DNA of 64,000 bases from Comamonadaceae bacterium (GCA_947378785.1 CANCLK010000003.1:20593-84592); one strand, 5' to 3'; counted from the first letter of the stretch, positions 45,777-55,928 are shown. Notes: generated from the letters alone by a model not told the origin. A program made the numbers and translations.

Positions 45777-45914
45777 CTAATGCCAGCGCCCGATCAATTG
45801 CCGGTGCCATGCGTAGATCTCAGAGGCGGGTAAGCCTCCTGTGGCGTTGATGCTGGTCAGGCTGGTTTGACCGGAATCGATGGCTTGGCGTTGGGCGTGA
45901 AGGTCTTGGGCCAT
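45777..45914 (-). CDS. Possible small protein, 45 residues
   Basis: A short minus-strand frame reading MAQDLHAQRQAIDSGQTSLT and ending in IYAWHRQLIGRWH. It fills the gap between the NAD(P)HX repair gene and rpsB and ends 33 bases before the start of the former. The third codon positions are mostly G or C and the codons (GCC, GAC, CAC, CGC, ATC) resemble those of neighbouring genes, which is why I list it. CAGGCG stands upstream of the ATG as a weak ribosome-binding site. I do not recognise the protein. It could be chance, or the remnant of a longer gene. Confidence 0.3.
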   Translation of the reverse strand: MAQDLHAQRQAIDSGQTSLTSINATGGLPASEIYAWHRQLIGRWH

Positions 45915-45933
45915 GCGTTTCGCGCCTGAGGGG

Positions 45934-45942
45934 TGGTATGAT
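45934..45942 (+). promoter_or_regulatory. Candidate extended -10 promoter for rpsB
   Basis: TGGTATGAT matches the extended -10 consensus TGnTATnaT; no good -35 is seen at 17 bases, as is common for extended -10 promoters. Transcription would begin near 45949 and leave a leader of about 120 bases before rpsB, comparable to the long leaders by which S2 synthesis is controlled in other bacteria. Confidence 0.4.
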
Positions 45943-46070
45943 CAGTGGGTTTTGTGAATGACCAAAAAGTCCTTTGCAATACAAATCGCAAATCAGCCAC
46001 TCAAGGTGTCGCTCAGGAAATAAGTCCGGACGATAAGCGCTGATTTTAGACACAACCTTTGGAGTTTTAT

Positions 46071-46820
46071 ATGTCAATCACCATGCGTGAAATGCTGGAA
46101 GCCGGCGTCCATTTCGGCCACCAAACCCGCTTCTGGAACCCTAAGATGGCTCCGTACATCTTCGGTCACCGCAACCGTATCCACATCATCAACCTGGAAA
46201 AATCGCTGCCGATGTTCCAGGACGCTGCCAAGTTCGCGCGTCAACTCGCTGCCAACGGGGGCAACATTTTGATGGTTGGGACCAAGCGTCAAGCCCGTGA
46301 CATCGTTGCCGCTGAAGCTCAGCGCGCTGGCGTGCCTTACGTTGACCAACGTTGGTTGGGCGGTATGCTGACCAACTTCAAGACGGTCAAAACCTCGATC
46401 AAGCGCCTGAAGGAAATGAAGGCTCAGCAAGAAGCTGGCCTCGACACCATCAGCAAAAAAGAGCAACTCACGTTCAAGCGTGAAATCGAGAAGCTCGAAA
46501 AAGACATCGGTGGCATCCAGGACATGGCCGCATTGCCAGACGCGATTTTCGTGATCGACGTCGGTTTCCACAAAATCGCCGTGGCCGAGGCTCAAAAGCT
46601 GGGCATTCCACTGATCGGTGTGGTTGACTCGAATCACTCGCCTATCGGCATCGATTACGTGATCCCAGGCAACGACGACTCGTCCAAAGCTGTCGAGCTG
46701 TACGCCCGCGGTATTGCTGATGCAATCATCGACGGCCGTGCTAACGCGACTGGTGAAGTGGTTCGTGCCGTGGCTGCTGAAGGCGCTGACGAGTTCGTCG
46801 AAGTGCAAAACGCAGCCTAA
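46071..46820 (+). CDS. rpsB: 30S ribosomal protein S2
   Basis: 249 residues, normal for S2. The N-terminus [20 protein letters not shown] and the segments [52 protein letters not shown] and [21 protein letters not shown] are unmistakable. S2 binds late in 30S assembly and is needed for S1 to join. GGAG six bases before the ATG at 46071 fixes the start. The classical rpsB-tsf pair follows, with a terminator-like hairpin in the gap that can lower tsf expression. Confidence 0.98.
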   Translation: MSITMREMLEAGVHFGHQTRFWNPKMAPYIFGHRNRIHIINLEKSLPMFQDAAKFARQLAANGGNILMVGTKRQARDIVAAEAQRAGVPYVDQRWLGGMLTNFKTVKTSIKRLKEMKAQQEAGLDTISKKEQLTFKREIEKLEKDIGGIQDMAALPDAIFVIDVGFHKIAVAEAQKLGIPLIGVVDSNHSPIGIDYVIPGNDDSSKAVELYARGIADAIIDGRANATGEVVRAVAAEGADEFVEVQNAA

Positions 46821-46846
46821 TCACTGCGGCCTTGTGCCACTCGAAC

Positions 46847-46870
46847 AAGGGGCTCGGGTAGCCCCTTTTT
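46847..46870 (+). terminator. Rho-independent terminator or attenuator between rpsB and tsf
   Basis: Stem AAGGGGCT/AGCCCCTT, 5-base loop, then a T-run. It lies 27 bases after the rpsB stop. A partial terminator at this place is known in the rpsB-tsf operon of other proteobacteria, where it sets the S2:EF-Ts ratio. Confidence 0.85.
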
Positions 46871-46946
46871 CACAATCAAATTTTGCGGACGCCAGCCAGT
46901 CTTCACCTCGTACATCAAGTCAATCGACATTCACGGAGAATCAAAA

Positions 46947-47864
46947 ATGATAATCACAGCAAGCATGGTCGCCGAACTGCGCGCCAAGACCGACGCCCCC
47001 ATGATGGAGTGCAAGAAAGCACTGACCGAAGCCGAAGGCAACATGGAAAAAGCGGAAGAAATTCTGCGCGTCAAGCTAGGCAACAAGGCCGGTAAAGCAG
47101 CCTCCCGCATCACCGCTGAAGGCGTTGTCGCGACGTACACCGAAGGCGGCATTGGCGCCTTGGTCGAAGTCAACTGTGAAACCGACTTCGTCACCAAGAA
47201 CGACAGTTTCTTGGGCCTGGTCAAAGCTGTGGCTGAAGGCATCGTCAAGCACAAGCCTGCTGATGTCGAAGCCATTGGCGCCATGCCTTTCTCGATGGAC
47301 GGCTTTGGCCCGACGATCGAAGATGTGCGCAAAGGTCTGATCGGCAAGATCGGTGAGAACATGAGTGTTCGTCGTTTCAAGCGTTTCGATGCAGGCAACC
47401 AACTGGCTTCTTACCTGCACGGCACGCGCATCGGCGTGGTGGTGGAGTTTGAGGGGGACGAAACCGCTGCCAAAGACGTTGCCATGCACGTTGCGGCCAT
47501 GAAGCCAGTGGCTTTGTCCAGCGCTGATGTGCCTGCTGAGCTGGTCGCCAAAGAGCGCTCGGTGGCTGCTGCCAAGGCGGCTGAAGACGCGTCCAAAGCG
47601 CAAGCCGAGGGCAAGGCGGTTCAGTCCGCTGAAATCGTTGCCAAGCGCATTGAAGGTGGCGTGCAGAAGTACCTGAAGGAAGTTAGCCTTTTCAACCAGT
47701 CCTTTGTCAAGAACGACAAGCAAACGGTTGAACAGATGCTCAAAGAACGCGCTACCACGGTGAAGGCTTTCACCATGTACGTGGTCGGTGAAGGCATCGA
47801 GAAGAAGGTTGACGACTTCGCTGCCGAAGTGGCTGCCCAGATCGCCGCTGCCAAGGCCGCCTGA
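46947..47864 (+). CDS. tsf: Translation elongation factor Ts
   Basis: 305 residues, the normal EF-Ts length. The N-terminal UBA-like domain with the [15 protein letters not shown] signature, [17 protein letters not shown], and the core [16 protein letters not shown] and [16 protein letters not shown] are typical. The coiled-coil and C-terminal module [17 protein letters not shown] ([20 protein letters not shown]) close the protein. It releases GDP from EF-Tu. CGGAGA stands eight bases before the ATG. pyrH follows 56 bases downstream without an evident terminator. Confidence 0.98.
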   Translation: MIITASMVAELRAKTDAPMMECKKALTEAEGNMEKAEEILRVKLGNKAGKAASRITAEGVVATYTEGGIGALVEVNCETDFVTKNDSFLGLVKAVAEGIVKHKPADVEAIGAMPFSMDGFGPTIEDVRKGLIGKIGENMSVRRFKRFDAGNQLASYLHGTRIGVVVEFEGDETAAKDVAMHVAAMKPVALSSADVPAELVAKERSVAAAKAAEDASKAQAEGKAVQSAEIVAKRIEGGVQKYLKEVSLFNQSFVKNDKQTVEQMLKERATTVKAFTMYVVGEGIEKKVDDFAAEVAAQIAAAKAA

Positions 47865-47920
47865 TCATCCACCAGCCAAGCGCCGCTAAACTCGAAACAA
47901 CCCTCACTCACGGACTCACC

Positions 47921-48631
47921 ATGCCAGCCTACAAGCGGATTTTGCTCAAACTGTCAGGTGAAGCCTTGATGGGTGACGATGCTTTTGGCATCAACCGGGC
48001 GACGATTGTGCGGATGGTCGAGGAGATTGCCGAGGTCTCACGCCTTGGGGTGGAGATGGCCATCGTCATTGGTGGGGGCAATATTTTTCGCGGCGTGGCG
48101 GGCGGCTCGGTCGGCATGGACCGGGCCACTGCTGACTACATGGGCATGCTGGCCACAGTGATGAACGCGCTGGCACTGGGCGACACCATGGACAAAGCCG
48201 GGCTGACGCCCCGCGTGATGTCGGCCATCGCAATCGAGCGAGTGGTCGAGCCGTATGTACGGCCAAAAGCCTTGCAGTACCTTGAAGAGGGCAAGGTGGT
48301 GATTTTTGCGGCCGGAACCGGCAATCCATTTTTCACCACCGACACCGCTGCTGCACTGCGCGGTGCTGAAATTGGTGCCGAAATCGTTTTAAAGGCCACC
48401 AAGGTCGATGGCGTCTACAGCGCAGATCCGCGCAAGGATCCTAACGCGACGCGTTACGACACGATTACCTTTGATGAGGCCATGAGCCAGAATCTTGAAG
48501 TCATGGACGCCACGGCTTTTGCTCTGTGCCGTGACCAAAAACTGCCTGTGAAAGTCTTCAGTATTTTCAAACCTGGTGCGCTCAAACGCGTGGTGATGGG
48601 CGAAAACGAAGGCACGCTGGTCCACATTTGA
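47921..48631 (+). CDS. pyrH: UMP kinase
   Basis: 236 residues, hexameric bacterial UMP kinase of the amino-acid-kinase family. Seen are [24 protein letters not shown], the nucleotide-binding [21 protein letters not shown] and [13 protein letters not shown]. It makes UDP from UMP with ATP and is regulated by GTP and UTP in the family. It stands between tsf and frr as in most proteobacteria. Confidence 0.98.
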   Translation: MPAYKRILLKLSGEALMGDDAFGINRATIVRMVEEIAEVSRLGVEMAIVIGGGNIFRGVAGGSVGMDRATADYMGMLATVMNALALGDTMDKAGLTPRVMSAIAIERVVEPYVRPKALQYLEEGKVVIFAAGTGNPFFTTDTAAALRGAEIGAEIVLKATKVDGVYSADPRKDPNATRYDTITFDEAMSQNLEVMDATAFALCRDQKLPVKVFSIFKPGALKRVVMGENEGTLVHI

Positions 48632-48700
48632 AATTGACGGTACGCCGTTCGGGCGCCTTCTTTTGTAAACTTGAATTTTGTTGTAGCCGGAGACGCACCC

Positions 48701-49261
48701 ATGAGCATCGCAGACACCAAAACCAACGCTGAATCCAAAATGCAGCAGTCGCTTGAGAGCTTCAAGCATGCGCTGACAAAAATTCGGACAGGTCGGGCCA
48801 ATCCTGGTTTGCTGGACACAGTGCAGGTGGACTACTACGGTTCGATGGTGCCGATCAGTCAGGTCGCCAACGTGTCCTTGCTGGATGCCCGAACGATCAG
48901 CGTTTCCCCTTGGGAAAAAGGCATGAGCGCGAAGATCGAAAAAGCCATCCGCGACTCTGATCTCGGCTTGAACCCGGCCTCGCAGGGTGACCTGATCCGC
49001 GTGCCGATGCCCGCCATGACCGAAGAGCGCCGTAAGGAGCTGACCAAGATCGTGAAGGGCGAGGGCGAGCACGCCAAAGTGGCCATTCGAAACCTGCGCC
49101 GCGATGCCAATGACGGTGTCAAGAAGTTGGTGAAAGACAAGCTCGCTTCTGAGGATGACGAGCGCCGCGCCCAGGAAGACATCCAAAAGTTCACCGATCG
49201 TTTCATTGCTGATGTCGACAAGCTTGTCATCAGCAAGGAACAAGACATCATGGCAGTTTGA
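48701..49261 (+). CDS. frr: Ribosome recycling factor
   Basis: 186 residues, near-universal RRF length (185). Recognisable are [20 protein letters not shown] and [15 protein letters not shown], the VSPWEKGM segment, [15 protein letters not shown] and the C-terminal helix ending in a regular RRF tail. With EF-G it splits post-termination ribosomes. CCGGAGA stands seven bases before the ATG at 48701. Confidence 0.98.
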   Translation: MSIADTKTNAESKMQQSLESFKHALTKIRTGRANPGLLDTVQVDYYGSMVPISQVANVSLLDARTISVSPWEKGMSAKIEKAIRDSDLGLNPASQGDLIRVPMPAMTEERRKELTKIVKGEGEHAKVAIRNLRRDANDGVKKLVKDKLASEDDERRAQEDIQKFTDRFIADVDKLVISKEQDIMAV

Positions 49262-49286
49262 CGCGCCACTCATCGGTCTGACAAAC

Positions 49287-50051
49287 ATGGCCTCACCCGT
49301 GCTCAGCAACATGCCGCATCACGTGGCCATCGTGATGGATGGCAATGGGCGCTGGGCTGGCAAACGGTTTTTGCCCCGTATCGCCGGCCATAAACAGGGT
49401 GTGACGGCGCTTCGTCGTTGCGTCAAGGCCTGCGTGGCTCGCGGCATTGGCGTGCTAACGGTGTTTGCCTTCTCTTCAGAAAACTGGAATCGTCCGGCTG
49501 AAGAAGTTTCCGGCCTGATGGATTTGTTGGCCCGTGCAGTGACCAGTGAAGTGGCCGAGCTCAAACAAAATGGCGTTCAGTTGCATTTTGTCGGCGATCG
49601 CCACCGTCTGTCGGCTGCCATGCAGTTGGCTTTTTCCGAAGCCGAAGCCAGCACTTCCTTGAACGCCGGTTTGGTGCTCAATATTTGCTTCAATTACGGT
49701 GGGCGTTGGGACATAGCGCAGGCTGCGCAAAAAGTCGCTGACAGCGGTCAGCCCATCACCGAGTTAGCGCTGGACCGCGCACTGGCACTTGCACATGTGC
49801 CGGACCCGGACTTACTCATCCGCACTGGCGGCGAACTGCGCATCAGCAACTTTCTGCTGTGGCAGGCCGCCTATGCCGAATTGCATTTCACTGACAAGCT
49901 TTGGCCTGAGTTTGATGACGCCGCACTGGATGACGCGATTGCAGTATTTCGCTCCCGCGAAAGGCGCTTCGGCCAAACATCGGCACAACTGTCCAATGAC
50001 TCGGAAGCGCTTGCGCCCGACTTAGCTGGCCAACCCAAGAAAGTTGCCTGA
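49287..50051 (+). CDS. uppS: Undecaprenyl-diphosphate synthase (cis-prenyltransferase)
   Basis: 254 residues. MDGNGRWA with the catalytic Asp, GHKQGVTALRRCVKAC, TVFAFSSENWNRPAEEV and the C-terminal DPDLLIRTGGELRISNFLLWQAAYAELHFTDKLWPEF are diagnostic. It extends farnesyl diphosphate with eight isopentenyl units to the C55 lipid carrier for peptidoglycan and O-antigen. The start MASPVLSNMPHH at 49287 was chosen; a second ATG at 49311 is possible. It is 25 bases after frr and overlaps cdsA by one base (TGATG). dxr nearby feeds the same isoprenoid pathway. Confidence 0.96.
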   Translation: MASPVLSNMPHHVAIVMDGNGRWAGKRFLPRIAGHKQGVTALRRCVKACVARGIGVLTVFAFSSENWNRPAEEVSGLMDLLARAVTSEVAELKQNGVQLHFVGDRHRLSAAMQLAFSEAEASTSLNAGLVLNICFNYGGRWDIAQAAQKVADSGQPITELALDRALALAHVPDPDLLIRTGGELRISNFLLWQAAYAELHFTDKLWPEFDDAALDDAIAVFRSRERRFGQTSAQLSNDSEALAPDLAGQPKKVA

Positions 50052-50899
50052 TGCTCAAACAGCGCGTATTCACCGCGGTGGTGTTGCTGGCGATCTTGCT
50101 GCCTGCTCTGTTCTATCCGTCGTTTGTGCCTTTTTGTGCGGTCACTCTGGTGCTCATTTCCGCCGGTGGCTGGGAGTGGGGAAGGCTTAACGGCTGCAGC
50201 CAGCCCCTGTCCGTACTACTCGGCGTGGCCTGTCTGCTGGCGTGTCTGCTGTCTTGGTATGCGGGGCTGTTGACGCAATCACGGCCGTGGCTGTGGAGTG
50301 CCGTGGGCGCAGCATGGGTCTTGGCGGGCGGTTGGTTGCTGCGCAGTGGGGTCAGCGGTTGGCCGCAGATTCCAAAGCCGCTGCGTTTGACCGTGGGCGC
50401 ACTAGCCATCTGGCTGGCTTGGCTGGCCTTGGCGCAGGCTCGCGTCATGGGTATCAACTTTTTGTTGTCGGTCATGGTCCTAGTGTGGACGGCTGACATT
50501 GGCGCTTACTTTGCCGGAAGAGCCTTCGGCACGCGCTTCACTAAAAGCAAACTCGCCGCATCCATCAGTCCTGGCAAAAGCTGGGAAGGTGTCTGGGGTG
50601 GCATGGTCTGCGTTTTGGTGTTGGCTTTTGGATGGATCGTGCTGGATCGCAGCGGTGTGACACAGATTCCCAGCCTGTATTCATTGCTGCTCAGCCGTCA
50701 TGGTTGGGTCGTGATGCTGATCGCCGTTATTTTCCTGTCGACCATGAGTGTGGTTGGCGATCTGGTCGAATCGCTGGTCAAACGCAGCGCCGGTGCCAAA
50801 GATTCAAGCGGCTTGCTGCCTGGCCATGGCGGTGTGCTTGACAGGGTCGATGCCCTGTTGCCAACCCTGCCTTTGGCGATGATGCTGGCGAGTCTTTGA
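50051..50899 (+). CDS. cdsA: Phosphatidate cytidylyltransferase (CDP-diglyceride synthase)
   Basis: 282 residues, with about eight membrane helices and the CDS signature in its C-terminal half: ADIGAYFAGRAFG, SISPGKSWEGVWGG, and VGDLVESLVKRSAGAKDSSGLLPGHGGVLDRVD. It activates phosphatidic acid with CTP for all phospholipid synthesis at the inner membrane. It shares one base with uppS, and dxr starts 16 bases later, so these three membrane-lipid genes are coupled. Confidence 0.96.
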   Translation: MLKQRVFTAVVLLAILLPALFYPSFVPFCAVTLVLISAGGWEWGRLNGCSQPLSVLLGVACLLACLLSWYAGLLTQSRPWLWSAVGAAWVLAGGWLLRSGVSGWPQIPKPLRLTVGALAIWLAWLALAQARVMGINFLLSVMVLVWTADIGAYFAGRAFGTRFTKSKLAASISPGKSWEGVWGGMVCVLVLAFGWIVLDRSGVTQIPSLYSLLLSRHGWVVMLIAVIFLSTMSVVGDLVESLVKRSAGAKDSSGLLPGHGGVLDRVDALLPTLPLAMMLASL

Positions 50900-50915
50900 C
50901 CATGAAGTGCGTTCA

Positions 50916-52094
50916 ATGAAACAGCGAGTCACGGTTCTCGGTTCTACGGGTTCTATCGGCGTCAGCACGCTGGACGTCATGTCCATGCATCCTGAACGTT
51001 TTGAGGTGTTTGCCCTCAGTGCGGCCACACAGGTCGACCTCATGCTGGCCCAATGCCAGCGTTTCAAACCGACTTTTGCGGTCATGGCGAGTCTGCCGCA
51101 CGGCCAATTGTTGGCTGAAAAAATGTGCGCCAATAACCTGTCAACGCAGGTCTTGTCTGGCCCTGAAGCGCTTGAGATGATCGCTTCGCACGAGTTGGTG
51201 CACGCTGTGATGGCCGCCATTGTGGGTGCTGCAGGTCTGCCGTCGTGTCTTGCTGCTGCCAAGGCGGGTAAGCGTCTGCTGTTGGCCAATAAAGAAGCCT
51301 TGGTGGTGGGCGGCGAGGTCTTCATGGACGCGGTTCGTCAGGGCGGCGCACAACTGCTGCCCATCGACAGCGAGCATTCTGCTATTTTTCAGTCGATGCC
51401 AGAAGACCCATCAACCTGGGCTGAACGCGTTGAGAAAATTATCCTGACCGCTTCCGGCGGCCCATTTCGAGAGCATGACCCTGAGTCCTTGCGGTACGTC
51501 ACGCCAGACCAAGCCTGTGCCCATCCGAACTGGGTCATGGGTCGAAAAATCTCCGTCGACTCGGCGACCATGATGAACAAGGCTTTGGAAGTCATTGAGG
51601 CGCGCTACCTGTTCGGTGTCACGGCCCAGCAGATCGAAGTGGTGATTCATCCCCAAAGCATCATCCATTCTTTGGTGCAGTACCGCGACACCTCGGTGGT
51701 CGCTCAGCTCGGAACGCCTGATATGCGGGTGCCTATTGCCTATGGTTTGGCTTGGCCGGAGCGCATTGCCTCAGGGGCGCGTGCGCTGGATTTTCGAGCC
51801 CTCGCAACCATGACATTTGACACGCCTGACCCACAACGATTTCCAGGTTTGCTGCTCGCTTGGGAGGTGCTGGAAGCGCCGGTTGGCAGCACGGCTATTT
51901 TGAACGCCGCCAACGAAGTCGCTGTGGCCGCTTTTTTGGCTGGGCAAATTCGTTTTGACCAGATTCATCACGTGAACCGCGACAGCTTGGATTCTTCTCA
52001 GGTGACGGACATACACGGCATTGATGATCTGCTGGCGTTGGACCAGCAAACACGCGCAGTGGCAACTGCGCACGTTAAGCGAATGGAAGTTTGA
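50916..52094 (+). CDS. dxr: 1-deoxy-D-xylulose 5-phosphate reductoisomerase
   Basis: 392 residues, normal for DXR. The NADPH motif GSTGSIG is at the N-terminus, KEALVVGG and LPIDSEHSAIFQ form the substrate/metal region, and LTASGGPFR is the flexible loop. The C-terminal four-helix part begins near GLAWPERI. It makes methylerythritol phosphate, the committed step of the MEP isoprenoid pathway. ATG 50916 has GAAGTG six bases upstream; a GTG at 50907 would add three residues. rseP follows after one base. Confidence 0.97.
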   Translation: MKQRVTVLGSTGSIGVSTLDVMSMHPERFEVFALSAATQVDLMLAQCQRFKPTFAVMASLPHGQLLAEKMCANNLSTQVLSGPEALEMIASHELVHAVMAAIVGAAGLPSCLAAAKAGKRLLLANKEALVVGGEVFMDAVRQGGAQLLPIDSEHSAIFQSMPEDPSTWAERVEKIILTASGGPFREHDPESLRYVTPDQACAHPNWVMGRKISVDSATMMNKALEVIEARYLFGVTAQQIEVVIHPQSIIHSLVQYRDTSVVAQLGTPDMRVPIAYGLAWPERIASGARALDFRALATMTFDTPDPQRFPGLLLAWEVLEAPVGSTAILNAANEVAVAAFLAGQIRFDQIHHVNRDSLDSSQVTDIHGIDDLLALDQQTRAVATAHVKRMEV

Positions 52095-52095
52095 G

Positions 52096-53502
52096 ATGCT
52101 GACGTTGCTGGCATTTGTTGTGGCACTGGGTCTGTTGATCACCATCCACGAATACGGCCATTACAGAGTCGCCGTGGCCTGCGGTGTGAAGGTTTTGAAG
52201 TTTTCGATCGGTTTCGGCAAACCCATTTACAGCTGGCGCTGCGCTGGCAAGCCAACGGAGTTTTCAATCAGTGCCTTGCCGCTGGGCGGCTACGTCAAGA
52301 TGCTGGATGAGCGGGAAGGACCGGTTGACCCAGCCGAGCGTCATCTGGCCTTCAACAACAAGCCTTTGCGATCACGTGCTGCTGTAGTGGCGGCCGGGCC
52401 CATCGCTAACTTGCTGTTGGCTGTTTTGCTTTATTCCGTGGTCAATTGGGGCGGAACAGAAGAGCCGAAGGCTGTGCTGGCCACCCCCGTGGCGGAGTCC
52501 ATGGCCGCGCAGGCCGGACTCGTCGGCGGCGAGTGGGTGGCCCAAGCTGCGTTCAGTGGCGAGGCCCTCCAAGATGTCCGCTCATTCACTGACCTAGGAT
52601 GGTGGCTGACACAAGGTGCGCTTATTGGGAAGGATCTGCGCTTGGTGGTCACACCTGCGGGTCTTGTTCGTCAAAGTGACGACCGACAGGAAGACGCCAA
52701 TCAAGACCCGACCCGAGAGCTGGTGCTGCCCTTGAGTCAGTTGGATGCTAGCGAGGTTGACGCCCGTTTGGCCCGCCGCATTGGCCTGATGGGGCCGTTG
52801 ACGCAGCCCTTGATCGGTGACGTGATGGGTGACGGTGCAGCCGCCAAGGCTGGTTTACAGGCTGGCGATTTGGTGTTGCGCATGGACGACCGCCGGGTCA
52901 CGGACGGGCAGCAATTGCGCGAGATGATTCGTGCCTCAGGTTCTGGCGCCTGGCAGGGCGTGACACCGCAGGCTTGGCAAATTGAGCGTGCCGGTCAGAT
53001 CCTCACGCTGATGGTGACGCCGCAAGTCAAGCAGGAGGCTGGCATGCCCGTCGCCAAAATTGGCGCTTATGTGGGCTCCGCACCGGCCATGGTCAACGTG
53101 CGTTACGGCTTTTGGGAGGGTCTGTGGGGCGGTGTTGCCAAGACTTGGGATGTCTCAGTCCTGACCGTGAAAATGATGGGGAAAATGCTGATTGGCGAAG
53201 CTTCCCTGAAAAACCTAAGCGGACCGCTGACCATCGCCGACTACGCGGGCAAGTCTGCGGCGCTGGGTTGGGCCTCCTACCTGCTGTTTCTGGCGCTGAT
53301 CAGCGTCAGTCTTGGCGTGCTGAATCTACTGCCTTTGCCGGTGTTGGATGGCGGACACCTGATGTATTATCTTTGGGAAGCTGCGACGGGTCGCAGCGTT
53401 TCCGAAGTCTGGATGACGCGACTCCACCGTGGTGGCCTCGCGATCTTGCTGATGATGATGTCGATTGCGCTTTTCAACGACTTGGTACGCCTCCTTGGTT
53501 AG
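52096..53502 (+). CDS. rseP: RIP metalloprotease RseP (site-2 protease)
   Basis: 468 residues. The zinc site HEYGH (H18, E19, H22) is in helix 1 and the third ligand motif is in PVLDGGHLMYY near the C-terminus. Two PDZ domains lie between them (about 115-300), the second recognised by VMGDGAAAKAGLQAGDLVLRMD. Four membrane helices are expected. RseP cuts the anti-sigma factor RseA within the membrane, turning on the envelope-stress sigma factor, and removes leftover signal peptides. The start at 52096 is one base after the dxr stop. It precedes bamA, its functional neighbour in envelope quality control. Confidence 0.96.
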   Translation: MLTLLAFVVALGLLITIHEYGHYRVAVACGVKVLKFSIGFGKPIYSWRCAGKPTEFSISALPLGGYVKMLDEREGPVDPAERHLAFNNKPLRSRAAVVAAGPIANLLLAVLLYSVVNWGGTEEPKAVLATPVAESMAAQAGLVGGEWVAQAAFSGEALQDVRSFTDLGWWLTQGALIGKDLRLVVTPAGLVRQSDDRQEDANQDPTRELVLPLSQLDASEVDARLARRIGLMGPLTQPLIGDVMGDGAAAKAGLQAGDLVLRMDDRRVTDGQQLREMIRASGSGAWQGVTPQAWQIERAGQILTLMVTPQVKQEAGMPVAKIGAYVGSAPAMVNVRYGFWEGLWGGVAKTWDVSVLTVKMMGKMLIGEASLKNLSGPLTIADYAGKSAALGWASYLLFLALISVSLGVLNLLPLPVLDGGHLMYYLWEAATGRSVSEVWMTRLHRGGLAILLMMMSIALFNDLVRLLG

Positions 53503-53603
53503 GCCTCCCGGCATGTACTTGGTCTCATTTATTGAACATGTCAGTCACCTGTGACTCTCACTTCCAGCTGCGTAGCTGAAAGCTGTTTTTACTTAGAAAT
53601 TTC

Positions 53604-55928
53604 ATGCATCACCATCTCAATCGCTTTAAATTCCGTGGGCTGTCGGTCTTGGCCGCCAGCATGCTCACAGCCAGTCTGGCTTGGGCTGTTGATCCATTCA
53701 CGGTGCGTGACATTCGCGTTGAGGGTTTGCAGCGGGTTGAGCCCGGCACTATTTTTGCCTCCATCCCTTTGCGTGTCGGCGAGATTTACAACGACGACAA
53801 AGGCTCTGCCGCCATTCGTTCGCTTTTTGCCCTCGGACTCTTCAAGGATGTGCGCCTTGAGGTGAGCGGTGATGTGCTCTTGGTGATTGTGGAAGAACGT
53901 CCAACGGTTTCCGGCGTGGAATTCGTTGGCAGCAAAGAGTTTGACAAGGACATTTTGAAGAAGGCCTTGCGCGATGCAGGTATCTTTGAAGGGCAGCCGT
54001 TCGACAAAGCGCTGGCTGACAAGTCTGAGCAAGAACTGAAACGCCAGTATGTCAATCGCAGTTTGTATGCCGTGACGATTGTCACCACGGTCACGCCGAT
54101 TGAGCGCAATCGGGTCAACCTGACCTTCAGCATCACCGAAGGTGAGATCGCCAAGATCAAGGACATTCGTGTTGTTGGGGCTAAAAATTTCAGCGAGTCG
54201 ACCCTGCGCAAGTTGTTTGACCTAGACACCGGCGGTTGGCTCAGTTGGTACACCAAGTCGGACCGCTATTCGCGCGTCAAGCTGAATGCCGACATCGAAA
54301 CCTTGCGATCCTACTACCTGACGCGCGGGTACCTTGACTTCCGGGTCGACTCGACCCAAGTGGCGATTTCCCCTGACAAACAGTCCATCACGGTCACGCT
54401 GAACGTCACTGAAGGTCAGCGTTTCGTGGTTTCTGGCGTGCGTCTTGAGGGCAACTTCCTAGGCCGTGAAGAGGAGTTCAAATCCCTCGTCACCATCAAG
54501 CCAGGAGAGTCTTACAACGCCGACCGGGTTGCTGAAACCACCAAGGCCTTCAACGAATACTTTGGCACGTTTGGCTTTGCCTTTGCCCGTGTGGAGGCCA
54601 CCCCGGAGATTGACCGGGCGACCAATTTGGTCAGTTTTGTGCTTCAGGCTGATCCGTCACGGCGCGCTTATGTGCGGCGCATCAATTTGGTCGGCAATAA
54701 CCGGACCCGTGATGAAGTCATTCGTCGGGAGTTTCGACAACTCGAATCATCTTGGTACGACGGCGACAACATCAAGCGCTCTAGGGATCGGGTCGACCGG
54801 CTCGGTTTCTTCACGAATGTGGGGATTGACACGCAAGATGTGGCCAATGCGCCAGACCAAGTCGATTTGGTCATGACCGTGACTGAAAAACCAACTGGTA
54901 ATCTGTCTCTCGGCATGGGCTTTTCAAGTGCTGAGAAGTTGTCCCTGATGGCTGGTATTCGGCAGGAAAACTTTTTTGGTTCTGGCCATTACGTGGGCCT
55001 GGAAGTCAATACCAGCAAAATCAACCGTCAAATCGTGTTGAGCACGGTCGACCCTTATTTCACCCCAGATGGTGTGTCCCGAGCCATCGACGTGTACAGC
55101 CGAACCAACCGACCCTACACCGGCCAGTCCACCACCGGGACCCTTGATTACTCTCTGGTGACCAACGGGGCTAGCCTTCGCTTTGGGGTTCCCTTCACGG
55201 AGAACGACACGGTTTATTTCGGTACTGGCGTTGAGTCGATCACCATCAATGAGGGCGTCACCCCATTGCCATTGGCATGGCAACGATATAGAGACCAATT
55301 TGGAGAAACGAGTCTGTCGGTGCCTTTGACCTTGGGTTGGTCGCGTGACAAGCGCGACAGTGCCTTGGTGCCGACGACCGGTATTTTTCAGCGTGTCAAT
55401 GCTGACTGGGGTGTTGGGGGCGATGTGAAATACCTGCGTTCTAGCTACCAAATTCAGCAATATATTCCCCTCAACAAGCAGTTCACGATTGGCTTGAACG
55501 GTGAGCTCGGTTGGGGCAAAGGCTTGAACGGTCAGCCGTATCCAATTTTCAAGAATTTTTATTCAGGCGGTCTTGGCTCGGTTCGCGGATTTGCGCAAGG
55601 TTCTTTAGGCAAGCGGGAGATACAGGCCGACGGAAGCTCTGTTTCCCTTGGCGGTGCGAAGAAGATCACTCTTAATGCTGAGCTCTCGGCGCCGTTTCCG
55701 GGTGCTGGCAATGACCGAACCTTGCGGATGTACACCTTCATCGATGCTGGCAATGTATTTCAGGAGACTGAGTCTTACAGCTTGTCAGGTCTGAGAGCCT
55801 CTGTCGGTGTCGGTGTCAGTTGGATATCCCCTGTGGGTCCGCTGCGCTTGGCCTTTGGCCATGCCATACGTAAAGAGGTTGGCGATAGAATGCAAGCCGT
55901 TCAATTCCAAATTGGTACCTCCTTCTAA
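53604..55928 (+). CDS. bamA: Outer-membrane protein assembly factor BamA
   Basis: 774 residues. The signal peptide ends at LAWAVD. Five POTRA domains follow (about 27-430), beginning with FTVRDIRVEGLQRVEPGTIF, and then the 16-strand beta-barrel, with the family motif GGLGSVRGF (VRGF, loop 6) near residue 655 and the C-terminal aromatic signal ending in FQIGTSF. BamA folds and inserts outer-membrane proteins. The Skp chaperone gene starts at the same base where this gene ends (TAATG). Confidence 0.98.
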   Translation: MHHHLNRFKFRGLSVLAASMLTASLAWAVDPFTVRDIRVEGLQRVEPGTIFASIPLRVGEIYNDDKGSAAIRSLFALGLFKDVRLEVSGDVLLVIVEERPTVSGVEFVGSKEFDKDILKKALRDAGIFEGQPFDKALADKSEQELKRQYVNRSLYAVTIVTTVTPIERNRVNLTFSITEGEIAKIKDIRVVGAKNFSESTLRKLFDLDTGGWLSWYTKSDRYSRVKLNADIETLRSYYLTRGYLDFRVDSTQVAISPDKQSITVTLNVTEGQRFVVSGVRLEGNFLGREEEFKSLVTIKPGESYNADRVAETTKAFNEYFGTFGFAFARVEATPEIDRATNLVSFVLQADPSRRAYVRRINLVGNNRTRDEVIRREFRQLESSWYDGDNIKRSRDRVDRLGFFTNVGIDTQDVANAPDQVDLVMTVTEKPTGNLSLGMGFSSAEKLSLMAGIRQENFFGSGHYVGLEVNTSKINRQIVLSTVDPYFTPDGVSRAIDVYSRTNRPYTGQSTTGTLDYSLVTNGASLRFGVPFTENDTVYFGTGVESITINEGVTPLPLAWQRYRDQFGETSLSVPLTLGWSRDKRDSALVPTTGIFQRVNADWGVGGDVKYLRSSYQIQQYIPLNKQFTIGLNGELGWGKGLNGQPYPIFKNFYSGGLGSVRGFAQGSLGKREIQADGSSVSLGGAKKITLNAELSAPFPGAGNDRTLRMYTFIDAGNVFQETESYSLSGLRASVGVGVSWISPVGPLRLAFGHAIRKEVGDRMQAVQFQIGTSF

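Noticed and set aside
45820..46077. An 85-codon minus-strand frame overlapping the rpsB start
   Set aside because: It covers the rpsB leader and ribosome-binding site and its product is Pro/Arg/His-rich without family features; the 45-codon frame at 45777-45914 has better codon use.
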